Source: Devosia sp. SL43 (GTDB lineage: Bacteria; Pseudomonadota; Alphaproteobacteria; Rhizobiales; Devosiaceae). Taken from it: DNA of 64,000 nucleotides. Location: contig NZ_CP063401.1 of assembly GCF_021729885.1 (NCBI RefSeq), positions 2,968,501-3,032,500 on the forward strand, read 5' to 3'. A program made the position numbers and the translations under genes. The notes beneath the pieces were generated by a model. That model had not been told where the DNA came from and made no database searches. It saw nothing but the letters and a program-made list of their open reading frames with translations. Shown one piece after another: positions 1 to 7,571 of this stretch (position 1 is the first letter of the stretch; every line of letters begins with the position of its first letter).

Positions 1-416
1 GCACCTTCGACAGCAGCAGCGCCCGCGAAAAGATCCCGGCCATGCTCGATGCCGGCGAAATCGAGCCGGGCCTCGCCCGCGACATAGTGCGCGGCTACCC
101 TTATGTCTGCGTCGACGTCTATCCGCGCTTCCTCACCGTCTACTACGGCCAGCCGAGCGAGCCCGAATATGACGATATCGGCTATCCCTTCATCGGCGAC
201 TGGGACTGCGAAGTGACCTATATGAGCTTCTCGTCCACCACCTACAACAATGGCAGCGAAGACATCCCGATCCTCGAAATCCAGGAAGGCAGCGACGGCT
301 CCTATACGCTGCTGTTCGAAGGCGACTACTGGATCACCCTGTCACCCAATGGCCCCAATGGAATGGCCTGGTTTTCCGGCGAAAGCGGCGACAGTTTCAA
401 TTGCACTAGGCTTTAG
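1..416 (+). CDS. hypothetical protein, 5' end missing
   Basis: The reading frame (codons from base 3) is open to the left edge of the window, so the true start lies outside it; an internal ATG at 42 is not necessarily the start. About 138 residues are visible, acidic and rich in Tyr, Ser and Gly, with three Cys (in YVCVDV, WDCEV and FNCTRL), as in an exported disulfide-bonded protein, but no signal peptide is in view. It ends with TAG 34 bases before the glutathione peroxidase gene on the same strand. I do not recognise a family. Confidence 0.7.
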   Translation, partial: TFDSSSAREKIPAMLDAGEIEPGLARDIVRGYPYVCVDVYPRFLTVYYGQPSEPEYDDIGYPFIGDWDCEVTYMSFSSTTYNNGSEDIPILEIQEGSDGSYTLLFEGDYWITLSPNGPNGMAWFSGESGDSFNCTRL

Positions 417-449
417 CTTTTTATCCCCCTTATTGCGGACCATGCCATA

Positions 450-914
450 ATGACCACCTTGCGTGATTTCACCCTGCCCCGCCTGTCCGGGGAGAGCCAG
501 TCGCTCGCCGATTACGAGGGTCAGCTGGTGCTGGTGGTCAATACCGCCAGCAAATGCGGCCTCACCCCGCAATATGAGGGGCTGGAGACGCTCTATAAGC
601 AATATGGCGACGAGGGCTTCGTCATCCTGGGCTTCCCGTGCAACCAGTTTGCCGGACAGGAGCCGGGCGGCGCCGACGAGATCGCCGAGTTCTGCCAGAT
701 CAACTACGGCGTGACCTTCCCGCTCTTCGGCAAGCTCGACGTCAACGGCCCCGGCGAAAGCCCGCTCTACACCTGGCTGAAGGCGAAATTCCCGGGCGAT
801 GTCGAATGGAATTTCGGCAAGTTCCTCATCGCCCGCGACGGCAATGTCGTCCAGCGCTTCGCCCCCGATACGGTCCCCGAAGCGCTCGTACCAGCCATCC
901 AAAAGCACCTCTAG
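450..914 (+). CDS. glutathione peroxidase family protein
   Basis: A 154-residue cytoplasmic thiol peroxidase that reduces hydroperoxides using glutathione or, in most bacterial members, thioredoxin. The family signatures are in order: NTASKCGLTPQY with the peroxidatic Cys36, then GFPCNQFAGQEPG with the conserved Gln and a second Cys, then WNFGKFL with the Trp-Asn pair of the catalytic tetrad. It uses Cys rather than selenocysteine, and the length is normal for the bacterial BtuE/GPx group. The ATG at 450 has only a poor ribosome site. It begins a run of same-strand redox and stress genes. Confidence 0.93.
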   Translation: MTTLRDFTLPRLSGESQSLADYEGQLVLVVNTASKCGLTPQYEGLETLYKQYGDEGFVILGFPCNQFAGQEPGGADEIAEFCQINYGVTFPLFGKLDVNGPGESPLYTWLKAKFPGDVEWNFGKFLIARDGNVVQRFAPDTVPEALVPAIQKHL

Positions 915-967
915 CGCGCCCCGGTCATTGCGCGATATAGAAGGCCGTCACGGGCGGGAGACGCGCA

Positions 968-1429
968 ATGGCCGACATTCTGGAATACTGCAAGGGGCTC
1001 AAGCAGGTCACCTTCAAGGCCGGAGCCGTCATGCTCCCCGAAGGCGAGCGGCTGGGCAAGCTCCTGGTGCTGATCGACGGCCAGGCCGAAGTGGTCCGCG
1101 AGCGCACCCAGGTCACCCACATCGACGAGCCCGGCTCCATCTTCGGCGAAATGGCCGTGCTGCTCGACATGCCCCATTCGGCCACGGTCAAGGCTTTGTC
1201 GGCCGTCACCGCCTACGAAATCCCCGATGCGCTGACCTTCCTCGATACCCGCCCGGAATTCTCGCTGCATATCGCCACCATGCTGGCGCGGCGGCTCTAC
1301 TACACCACCTCCTACCTCGTCGACCTGCAGCAGCAGGCTGCCGGCAAGCGGCAGGATCTCGACCTGGTCGACCAGATCCTGGCCACGCTGGTCGATCCCT
1401 CCGACGTCAAGAAGCGCAAGAAGGCCTGA
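968..1429 (+). CDS. cyclic-nucleotide-binding-domain protein, stand-alone
   Basis: 153 residues that are almost entirely one cNMP-binding beta-barrel (about 15-125) with a short helical tail ending in lysines. No helix-turn-helix follows, so this is not a Crp/Fnr activator but a single-domain effector module. The phosphate-binding cassette reads GEMAVLLDMPHSATV. Where cAMP binders have Arg before the small residue (PRSAT), this has His, so nucleotide binding may be lost or changed. The stop is 2 bases before the GTG of the Rdx gene, so the two are very probably co-transcribed and translationally coupled. Its partner is unknown. Confidence 0.85.
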   Translation: MADILEYCKGLKQVTFKAGAVMLPEGERLGKLLVLIDGQAEVVRERTQVTHIDEPGSIFGEMAVLLDMPHSATVKALSAVTAYEIPDALTFLDTRPEFSLHIATMLARRLYYTTSYLVDLQQQAAGKRQDLDLVDQILATLVDPSDVKKRKKA

Positions 1430-1431
1430 TC

Positions 1432-1734
1432 GTGGATCAGGCCAAGCCGGCGCTGACCATCACCTATTGTACCCAGTGCAACTGGCTGCTGCGCTCAGCC
1501 TGGATGGCCCAGGAAGTGCTCTCCACCTTCAGCCTCGAAATGGGCGAAGTTGTCCTCCGTCCCGGTACCGGTGGTATCTTCGAGATCAGCCTCGATGGCG
1601 AGCTGATCTGGGAGCGCAAGCGCGACGGCGGCTTCCCTGATGTCAAGCAGCTCAAGCAGATGGTGCGCGATCGCATCGATCCGGATCGCGACCTGGGCCA
1701 TATCGACGGCCACAAGGCCGCTGCCATCGACTAA
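1432..1734 (+). CDS. SelT/SelW/SelH (Rdx) family selenoprotein-like protein
   Basis: 100 residues with a thioredoxin-like fold. The N-terminal redox motif TYCTQCNWLLR has CxxC in place of the CxxU of animal SelW, and the rest (LSTFSLEMGEVVLRPGTGG, the GELIWERKRDGGFPD core) is the standard Rdx layout. The start is GTG at 1432, 2 bases after the upstream stop; the frame is open far upstream but that part overlaps the preceding genes. Bacterial Rdx proteins are thought to work in thiol redox, though the exact substrate is not known. Confidence 0.88.
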   Translation: MDQAKPALTITYCTQCNWLLRSAWMAQEVLSTFSLEMGEVVLRPGTGGIFEISLDGELIWERKRDGGFPDVKQLKQMVRDRIDPDRDLGHIDGHKAAAID

Positions 1735-1826
1735 ACCATTGGGGCTTCCCTTCTTCAATCGTGCCGTTAATCTGGCTGGCGCAAGCGGCTGCGTCGCGGT
1801 CGCGCCTTGAGGAGGGCTTCTGCGTC

Positions 1827-2195
1827 ATGCCGCATCGTTTCAAGATCACGGCTGCCAAGAATGGCGAGTTCATCGCCAAGTTCGTCTACAATGCCGAAAC
1901 CATGGTCTGGTCAGAAAACTACAAGTCCAAGGCCAGCGCCACCAACTGCATCGAGTCCATCAAGAAGAACGCGCCCGGCGCCGCGGTGGTCGACCTGACC
2001 AAGGGCGAAGAGGGCAAGGGCTACCGCTTCGAGATTGCGGCCAGCAAGGATGGCCAGACCTTCGTGCGCTTCGTCGCCGCCAATGGCGAGCCCATGGTGC
2101 GGTCCGAGACCTACAAGTCCAAATCCAGCGCCAAGAACTGCATCAAGTCGATCAAGGAACGCTCGGGCAAGGCCGAGACGGTCGACGAGGCATAA
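1827..2195 (+). CDS. YegP family protein, two DUF1508 repeats
   Basis: 122 residues made of two tandem copies of the roughly 50-residue DUF1508 domain: HRFKITAAKNGEFIAKFVYN and YRFEIAASKDGQTFVRFV open each repeat, and each closes with a YKSK.SA.NCI.SIK motif. The start is ATG 1827 (MPHRF), behind TTGAGGAGGG at 1807-1816; an in-frame upstream extension has no family match. The family is widespread and small, of unknown biochemical function. It probably forms a pseudo-dimer. Preceded and followed by unrelated genes. Confidence 0.9.
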   Translation: MPHRFKITAAKNGEFIAKFVYNAETMVWSENYKSKASATNCIESIKKNAPGAAVVDLTKGEEGKGYRFEIAASKDGQTFVRFVAANGEPMVRSETYKSKSSAKNCIKSIKERSGKAETVDEA

Positions 2196-2266
2196 TGCCC
2201 ATTCACAAGCGTTGACCGCTTGGTCTAGTCTCCCGGCCAAACACCTGACCGGGAGCTCACGACCTC

Positions 2267-3067
2267 ATGCCATCGATCACCAAACTGCTCGCCGCCGCCA
2301 CGGCCATCGCTACGCTCGGCCTCAGTGCTGCCCAGGCGCAGGATCTGCCCGATCTGGCCGGCCGCGAGATCATCGCTGTCACCGAAAATGCCTATGTGCC
2401 GCTGAACTTCGCCGATCCGGCGACCGGCGAGGGCATTGGGCTCGAATATGACCTGTTCAACGAGATCGCCAAGCGCCTCAACGCGTCAGTCAAGTGGGAG
2501 CTGTCGAGCTGGGACGTGATGATCCAGGCGGTGCGCGATGGCCAGTTCGAGGTCGGCATGGATGGCATCACCATCAATGACGAGCGCAAGGAACAGATCG
2601 ATTTCTCCGACAGCTACCTCACCAGCCAGCAACTGATGCTGGTGCGCGCCGACGAAACCCGGTTCACCGACGCAGCGACGTTTGCTGCCGACGCCAACAA
2701 CCTGGTGGGCGCCCAGGCTGGCACCACCAATTTCTACGTGGCCGTCTACAACGTGCTCGACGGCGACGAAGCCAATCCGCGCATCAAGCTGTTCGACACC
2801 TTCGGTGCTTCGGTCTCGGCCCTGCAGGCCGGCGACGTCGATACCGTGCTGATGGATCAGACCTCAGCCAATGGTTACATCGGCGCCAATCCGGGCGCTT
2901 TCAAAGTCATCGGCGAGCCGCTCGGCACCGAGGATTTCGGCTTCATCTTCGCCAAGGGCTCCGACCTCGTCGGCCCAGTCAACGCCGCCCTGGCCCAGAT
3001 CAAGGCCGACGGCACCATGGATGCGATCCAGAAGAAGTGGTTCTACGAGTATAACGCTGCGCAGTAG
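2267..3067 (+). CDS. amino-acid-type ABC transporter substrate-binding protein
   Basis: 266 residues. The Sec signal peptide (MPSITKLLAAATAIATLGLS, cleavage near AQA-QD) sends it to the periplasm. The mature part is a family 3 (SBP_bac_3) polar amino acid binding protein: EIIAVTENAYVPLNFADP, GLEYDLFNEIAKRLN, WDVMIQAVRDGQFEVGMDGIT and the RKEQIDFSDSY motif that lines the ligand pocket. The permease gene follows 224 bases downstream, with a palindromic element between. The ligand cannot be told from sequence; an amino acid or opine is likely. Confidence 0.9.
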   Translation: MPSITKLLAAATAIATLGLSAAQAQDLPDLAGREIIAVTENAYVPLNFADPATGEGIGLEYDLFNEIAKRLNASVKWELSSWDVMIQAVRDGQFEVGMDGITINDERKEQIDFSDSYLTSQQLMLVRADETRFTDAATFAADANNLVGAQAGTTNFYVAVYNVLDGDEANPRIKLFDTFGASVSALQAGDVDTVLMDQTSANGYIGANPGAFKVIGEPLGTEDFGFIFAKGSDLVGPVNAALAQIKADGTMDAIQKKWFYEYNAAQ

Positions 3068-3099
3068 GCCTCATATCTGGCCTTATCCACCGGGCCCAC

Positions 3100-3247
3100 G
3101 CTCCCCCTTGAGGGGAGGGAGAGCGAGATAGGACTTAGCGTTTGCTAAGTCCGTACATCGAGCCGGGAGGGGGTATCTCTCCACGAGTCCGGTGTGCGTG
3201 GCTCACCCCCACCTTGATCCCTCCCCTCAAGGGGGAGGGTGTCGACT
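3100..3247. repeat. inverted-repeat element, family A, copy 1
   Basis: About 148 bases between the binding-protein and permease genes. The ends are inverted copies of each other (CTCCCCCTTGAGGGGAGGG near 3101 and CCCTCCCCTCAAGGGGGAGG near 3220), followed by GTCGACT. An internal hairpin lies at GGACTTAGC/GCTAAGTCC. Related copies are near 11595, 38141, 41199, 47512 and 48711. No open frame or transposase is present, so it resembles a non-autonomous palindromic intergenic element. Inside this operon the transcript would fold into a long hairpin. Confidence 0.8.
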
Positions 3248-3291
3248 GAAGCGCTGGCGACCCAGCTTCGGCCGATGCACCTTGGAACTCC

Positions 3292-4092
3292 ATGACCTAC
3301 ACCCCCCGTCCGCCCTCCATCCTGTCTCGCGTCCCGTGGTGGCTGCTCGCTGTCGCATTGCTGTTCGTGCTCGGCTTCTGGGGTATCGCCACCGACGCCG
3401 GCTATTCCCAGATATTCCGGGCGGTCTCTGGCGGTCTGGTCACCACGCTCTGGGTTACGGCCGTCGCCTTTGCCGCCGCCACCGTGATCGGTCTGCTGGT
3501 GGCGCTGGCCCGTACCTCAGGCAACCGCATCCTGTGCGAGATCGCCACGTTTTATGTCGAGATCATCCGCGGCATTCCAGTGCTGGTCTTTCTGTTCTAC
3601 GTCGCCTTTGTCGCCGCGCCGGCCATGGTCGTCGCCATCAACTGGGCGCTGCAGCCCATCGGCGCCAGCATCACGATCCGGCAGTTCGATTTCGCCTGGC
3701 GGGCCATCGTGGCGCTCACGGTCTGCTACTCTGCCTTTATCGCCGAGATCTTCCGGGCGGGAATAGAATCCGTGCAGCGCGGCCAGCTCGAAGCGGCTCG
3801 TTCGCTCGGTCTCTCCAGGTGGAAATGCTTCCGTCTCGTCACCTTCCCGCAGGCGCTGCGCACCATCCTGCCGCCGCTGGCCAACGATTTCGTCTCGATG
3901 ATCAAGGATTCCGCGCTGGTCTCGGCCCTGGGCGTCCAGGATATCACCCAGCTCGGCAAGGTCTATTCCTCGGGCACCTTTCTGTTCTTCGAGACCTACA
4001 ACGTCGTGGCCCTGCTCTATCTCACGCTGACCATTTCCCTGTCGCTGCTGGTGCGCCTGCTAGAGCGCTACCTGCACGAAAATCAGCGCTGA
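3292..4092 (+). CDS. amino-acid-type ABC transporter permease
   Basis: 266 residues, inner membrane, HisM/GlnP type with about five or six hydrophobic segments. The cytoplasmic EAA loop that docks the ATPase is clear: EAARSLGLSRWKCFRLVTFP followed by QALRTILPPLANDF. It belongs with the upstream binding protein (family A repeat in the gap). No cognate ATPase or second permease follows: the next gene is creA. The transporter must borrow an ATPase from elsewhere or form a homodimeric pore. Confidence 0.9.
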   Translation: MTYTPRPPSILSRVPWWLLAVALLFVLGFWGIATDAGYSQIFRAVSGGLVTTLWVTAVAFAAATVIGLLVALARTSGNRILCEIATFYVEIIRGIPVLVFLFYVAFVAAPAMVVAINWALQPIGASITIRQFDFAWRAIVALTVCYSAFIAEIFRAGIESVQRGQLEAARSLGLSRWKCFRLVTFPQALRTILPPLANDFVSMIKDSALVSALGVQDITQLGKVYSSGTFLFFETYNVVALLYLTLTISLSLLVRLLERYLHENQR

Positions 4093-4150
4093 CCCTTGTG
4101 CGAGGGCAGGGGGCGGGCCATTTGTTGTCCGCAACCTGAAGGAACCGCCG

Positions 4151-4648
4151 ATGAACCGCTTCGCTGCCCTTGCCGTGACTGCCGTTGTAGCCACCACGCT
4201 TGCCGCCTGCGGCGATAGCCGGGAAGTGGGCAATGTCGGCGTTGACTGGACCGGCAACGACATTTCTATCGATGCAGTGGCCGACCCAGAAGTCGATGGG
4301 GTCGTCTGCCATCTGGCCTATTTCAACCGCTCGTTTATCGATCGGCTGAGCCAGGGCAATTGGTTCGAGGACCCGTCCTATTCGGCGCTAGACTGCTCGG
4401 TCACCGGCCCTATCACCATCGGCGATATCCAGACTCGGGCCGGCGGCGAGGAGATATTCAAAGAAGGCCGTTCGTTGATCTGGAAGTCGCTGCGCGTCAC
4501 CCGCGTCTATGACCAGGCCAACAATTCGCTGATCTACCTGGCCCATGCCCGCGAGATCCAGCAGGGTTCGGGCAAGATGAGCCTCTCGGTCATTCCGCTC
4601 AATGGCGAGCAGGTCACCTGGAGCAATGGCGCACCCGCCGCCCAGTAG
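4151..4648 (+). CDS. creA: CreA family protein, predicted lipoprotein
   Basis: 165 residues. The N-terminus is a signal peptide with lipobox LAAC, so Cys20 should be lipidated. The body matches CreA: GNVGVDWTGNDISIDAV, DPEVDGVVCHLAYF, EDPSYSALDCSVTGPI and the SLRVTRVYD block near the end. The ribosome site GAAGGAACC precedes the ATG. CreA is a conserved periplasmic protein of unknown activity, named in E. coli from the cre locus, though no creBCD is seen here. Length is typical. Confidence 0.88.
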   Translation: MNRFAALAVTAVVATTLAACGDSREVGNVGVDWTGNDISIDAVADPEVDGVVCHLAYFNRSFIDRLSQGNWFEDPSYSALDCSVTGPITIGDIQTRAGGEEIFKEGRSLIWKSLRVTRVYDQANNSLIYLAHAREIQQGSGKMSLSVIPLNGEQVTWSNGAPAAQ

Positions 4649-4744
4649 GCCGGTAACAAACTTTAACAAAATGCCAATTCGTTCCGCTACGGAATGAAGA
4701 GGCCTGCGCCGCAGTCTTCCTCAGGGGCTTGAGGGAGACTGGAC

Positions 4745-4951
4745 ATGGTTGGACAGTTGATGGCGCTGGCTGCCGACAATGCCGTTGAGCTGCTGTTTGC
4801 CTTTGCCGCCTTCCTGATCGTTTATCTCATTGCACGCCTGCTCAACGCGACGCCACTGGTGTCTGTGTGCTTTGGCGTCCTGCCGCCGCTGGTGGCGTAT
4901 CTCGGCCAGCATCCCCAGGGCCCCACGAGCCTGCTGGCACTGCTCAGATAG
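4745..4951 (+). CDS. small membrane protein, hypothetical
   Basis: 68 residues with two predicted membrane segments (about 14-32 and 38-56) and a short polar tail. ATG 4745 has a ribosome site (GAGGGAGA) upstream. It stands alone between creA and the peroxiredoxin gene, with about 100 bases upstream that include a small TTCCG/CGGAA hairpin. Codon composition matches its neighbours. No family recognised. Confidence 0.65.
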   Translation: MVGQLMALAADNAVELLFAFAAFLIVYLIARLLNATPLVSVCFGVLPPLVAYLGQHPQGPTSLLALLR

Positions 4952-5109
4952 CGGCGTTCTCATGCGGGGCCGGACCGTGGAACGCCATGGCGTCGCAACC
5001 CGTCACAACATAAAAGGATTTCGCCGCACGCCGCTTCAATGCGCGTGCCCGATGACGATATTCTCATCTTAGCGAATACGGGCCGTTGCGGCCCACGAGG
5101 AACAAGACA

Positions 5110-5745
5110 ATGTCCATTCTGATTGGCGATACCGCTCCCGATTTTACCCTCGATTCGACCGAAGGTCCGATCCACTTCCACGACTACATCGATGGCTCGT
5201 GGGCGGTTCTGTTCAGCCACCCCAAGAACTTCACCCCCATCTGCACAACCGAGCTGGGCTACACAGCCAAGCTGAAGCCCGAATTCGAGAAGCGCGGCGT
5301 CAAGGTGCTGGGTCTTTCGGTCGACAAGCTCGAGGATCACGGCGCCTGGGCCAAGGACATCGAGGAAACCCAGGGCGCGGCCCTCAATTTCCCGCTGCTC
5401 GCCGATACCAACCGTGAAGTGGCCAAGCTCTACGACATGATCCATCCCAATGCCGACAACACGCTGACCGTGCGTTCGGTTTTCGTCATCGGCCCGGACA
5501 AGAAGGTCAAGCTCAAGATCGAATATCCGGCCTCCACCGGCCGCAACTTCGACGAGGTCATCCGCGTCATCGACAGCCTGCAGCTGACGGCCAAGTATTC
5601 GGTCGCGACCCCGGTGAACTGGAAGAATGGCGAAGACGTCATCATCGCCTCGTCCGTCTCAGCCGAAGCCGCCAAGGAAAAGTTTCCCGGCGGCTGGAAG
5701 GAACCCAAGCCCTACCTGCGCATTGTTCCTCAGCCCCGCGGGTAG
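5110..5745 (+). CDS. 1-Cys peroxiredoxin (Prx6 family)
   Basis: 211 residues. It reduces H2O2 and alkyl hydroperoxides. The catalytic segment FSHPKNFTPICTTELG has peroxidatic Cys45, with Ile before the Cys where most relatives have Val. The C-terminal Prx6 domain is present (SLQLTAKYSVATPVNWKNGE, GWKEPKPYLR) and there is no resolving Cys of the 2-Cys type. ATG 5110 has ribosome site GAGGAA; an in-frame start at 5086 would add eight unrelated residues. A strong intrinsic terminator follows at 5784. Confidence 0.94.
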   Translation: MSILIGDTAPDFTLDSTEGPIHFHDYIDGSWAVLFSHPKNFTPICTTELGYTAKLKPEFEKRGVKVLGLSVDKLEDHGAWAKDIEETQGAALNFPLLADTNREVAKLYDMIHPNADNTLTVRSVFVIGPDKKVKLKIEYPASTGRNFDEVIRVIDSLQLTAKYSVATPVNWKNGEDVIIASSVSAEAAKEKFPGGWKEPKPYLRIVPQPRG

Positions 5746-5783
5746 CACCTCCAGCCCGCATCCGTTTTCTCCCTGACAGACTT

Positions 5784-5811
5784 GGGCGGTGGTTGTTCCA
5801 CCGCCCTTTTT
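5784..5811 (+). terminator. intrinsic terminator after peroxiredoxin gene
   Basis: A perfect 9-bp stem GGGCGGTGG / CCACCGCCC with a TTGTT loop is followed by five T. It lies 38 bases after the peroxiredoxin stop and just before the stop of the convergent gene at 5817, so it may also stop transcription from that side. Confidence 0.9.
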
Positions 5812-5816
5812 CGTGC

Positions 5817-6410
5817 CTACTGCAGGGGCAGGGGATAGCTCAGGGTGATAGCCTGTAGCTCGGCCGCAACGGTAACCAGCAGCGGCTCGCTCGACGGCAC
5901 CGCCTTTTCGCCACTGATCGCCTGCACATCGACGCCTTCATTGGCATATTCGGTTGGATAGAACGTGACCGAAACCAGGCACCCGCCAGGCAGCTGAGCC
6001 AGCCGTCCGCTGGTGAAGTCGGCATAGCCGCCATAGTCCCACCAGAAGCCGGCCAGCGTGAACGGCGCGCCATTGAGCGCCTCGACCTCCGCCACGCTCA
6101 TGCCTTCTGCGAGTCCGGCGACGCTGGCGGCGTCGGGCAGCTCGACATAGCTGAGGTCGCTGTCCGCGCCCTCGTCCCACCAGACGAAGGTCATCATCTT
6201 GTGCACATCGTCAGGGAAGACCACGCTGGCGTTGATCGTCGAGCCTTCCGGCCCGTCTGTTGGACCGGTCACGACATTGTCCGCGCCATAGATCTCGGCC
6301 AGCCGCGCCGCTGAACTGTCGGCCGCGAAGGCGCCCTTGCATTTGAACTCCTCGGCAGCGACCGAAGATGTCGCCAGCACGGCGGCCAGAGCCAGAAAAC
6401 GGAGAGACAT
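5817..6410 (-). CDS. secreted hypothetical protein, paralog A
   Basis: 197 residues with a signal peptide (MSLRFLALAAVLATSSVAAE). The mature part begins with FKCKGAFAADSSAARLAEIYG and later has EGMSVAEVEALNGAPFTLAGF. Both blocks recur in the divergent neighbour starting at 6484, so the two are paralogs. Two Cys (one at the N-terminal block, one in GGCLVSV) are placed like those of the paralog and may pair. Predicted periplasmic; family not recognised. Confidence 0.8.
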   Translation of the reverse strand: MSLRFLALAAVLATSSVAAEEFKCKGAFAADSSAARLAEIYGADNVVTGPTDGPEGSTINASVVFPDDVHKMMTFVWWDEGADSDLSYVELPDAASVAGLAEGMSVAEVEALNGAPFTLAGFWWDYGGYADFTSGRLAQLPGGCLVSVTFYPTEYANEGVDVQAISGEKAVPSSEPLLVTVAAELQAITLSYPLPLQ

Positions 6411-6483
6411 GCTAGCGTTCCTTCTAGTGCGCCCGGCGACGGCAGATTAGGCTGCGCCCGGATGATCCGCGCCGAGTAGCACC

Positions 6484-7092
6484 ATGCGTCTGAACATTGC
6501 CGCCCTTCTCCTGTTCATCGCCAGTCAAGCGCACGCGCAGGATACTCTCGATTTCGCCTGCGATGGCACCTTCGCAGCTGACGCCAGCGAAAGCCGGCTG
6601 GCCGAAACCTTCGGCGCCGACACTGTCAGCTTCGGCGAGATCTGGGGCGACGAGGGCACCATTCCGTCCGCCACCACGCTCTTCGCCGCCGATCCCGCCA
6701 AGCGCCTGAGCATTATCTGGCAGGATGACACCGACCGCTCCCAACCCCGCCTGATCCTCATCCCCGAGGGGTCAGCGTGGACGGTCGATGGCCTGCAAGT
6801 CGGGATGAGTGTGGACGACGTCGCGGCCATCAACGGCGCCACGTTCAACCTGGGCGGCTTTAACGACATGGATCGCGGCCGGGTCATGGACTGGGGCGAT
6901 GGCAAGCTCGTCCTGTCCACGGCCACCTGCACTGTCGACGTGCAGTTCGGTTTTCCGCATCTGGGCGTGCCGCTCGATCTCTCCGATCCGCTGGAATCCG
7001 AAGGCCTCTACCCCTCGGACCACCCGACCTATCGCGCTCTCGGCGCCCGGGTCGTTGGCATCACCGTGATCTATCCCAGTGCGCCGGGCTAG
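6484..7092 (+). CDS. secreted hypothetical protein, paralog B
   Basis: 202 residues with signal peptide MRLNIAALLLFIASQAHAQ. Shared blocks with the protein encoded at 5817: FACDGTFAADASESRLAETF, GMSVDDVAAINGATFNLGGF and a hydrophobic VVGITVIYP end. The two genes are head to head over a 73-base gap. Its stop TAG forms a CTAG with the stop of the convergent acetyltransferase gene, so the two genes share three bases. Function unknown. Confidence 0.8.
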   Translation: MRLNIAALLLFIASQAHAQDTLDFACDGTFAADASESRLAETFGADTVSFGEIWGDEGTIPSATTLFAADPAKRLSIIWQDDTDRSQPRLILIPEGSAWTVDGLQVGMSVDDVAAINGATFNLGGFNDMDRGRVMDWGDGKLVLSTATCTVDVQFGFPHLGVPLDLSDPLESEGLYPSDHPTYRALGARVVGITVIYPSAPG

Positions 7093-7562
7093 TCGCCGCG
7101 CAGCATGCCGGCGTAGACGCCCGGCTCGGAGCCTGGAATCTCCAGCGTATCGAGCCGCTTGCTATAGAACGCCACCGGTCCCGGATCGCCGATGACAGCA
7201 TAACCGTAACCGGCCTCGCGCATGCCCTTGAGCGTGGCGATCAGCAGTGCCTCGCCGATCCCCTGTCCACGCTCGCCTTCGTCCACACCGGTCGGCCCGA
7301 AAAATCCCTTGGCCGTCGTATCGTGACACGCAAAGCCCAACAACCTGCCGTCCCTAACCGCGATCCACACCGTGACCGGCGCCTGGGCCAGCCCCTTGGA
7401 GACTTCGCTCACCCAGTGGCGATTGAAATGCTTGTCGACCCAGTCAAGCACCACATGCCCTTCCGGCGCCATGGCACGGCGCAGCACGATGCCAGCCGCA
7501 GCCACTCGGGCCTCGGCTTCAAACACGGGCAGGTCGTAAAGTCTGACCAGCAGGTCGGTCAC
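7089..7562 (-). CDS. GNAT family N-acetyltransferase
   Basis: 157 residues, start GTG at 7562 with AGGAG seven bases ahead. The acetyl-CoA site is the GNAT motif A: GVDEGERGQGIGEALLIATL (Q/RxxGxG/A form). The AGGAG overlaps the stop of the upstream ABC ATPase gene, so the enzyme is translationally coupled to the ABC operon and is probably its last gene. Substrate unknown; acetylation of an imported amino sugar or amine would suit the context but is inference. Confidence 0.85.
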   Translation of the reverse strand: MTDLLVRLYDLPVFEAEARVAAAGIVLRRAMAPEGHVVLDWVDKHFNRHWVSEVSKGLAQAPVTVWIAVRDGRLLGFACHDTTAKGFFGPTGVDEGERGQGIGEALLIATLKGMREAGYGYAVIGDPGPVAFYSKRLDTLEIPGSEPGVYAGMLRGD

Positions 7563-7571
7563 AGCGATCTC

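Noticed and set aside
3100-3247. Family A elements as insertion sequences
   Set aside because: No transposase frame and no clear target duplication; at most non-autonomous elements.
4650-4675. CtrA box before the small membrane protein gene at 4745
   Set aside because: TAAC...TTAAC half sites lack the TTAA-N7-TTAA spacing.
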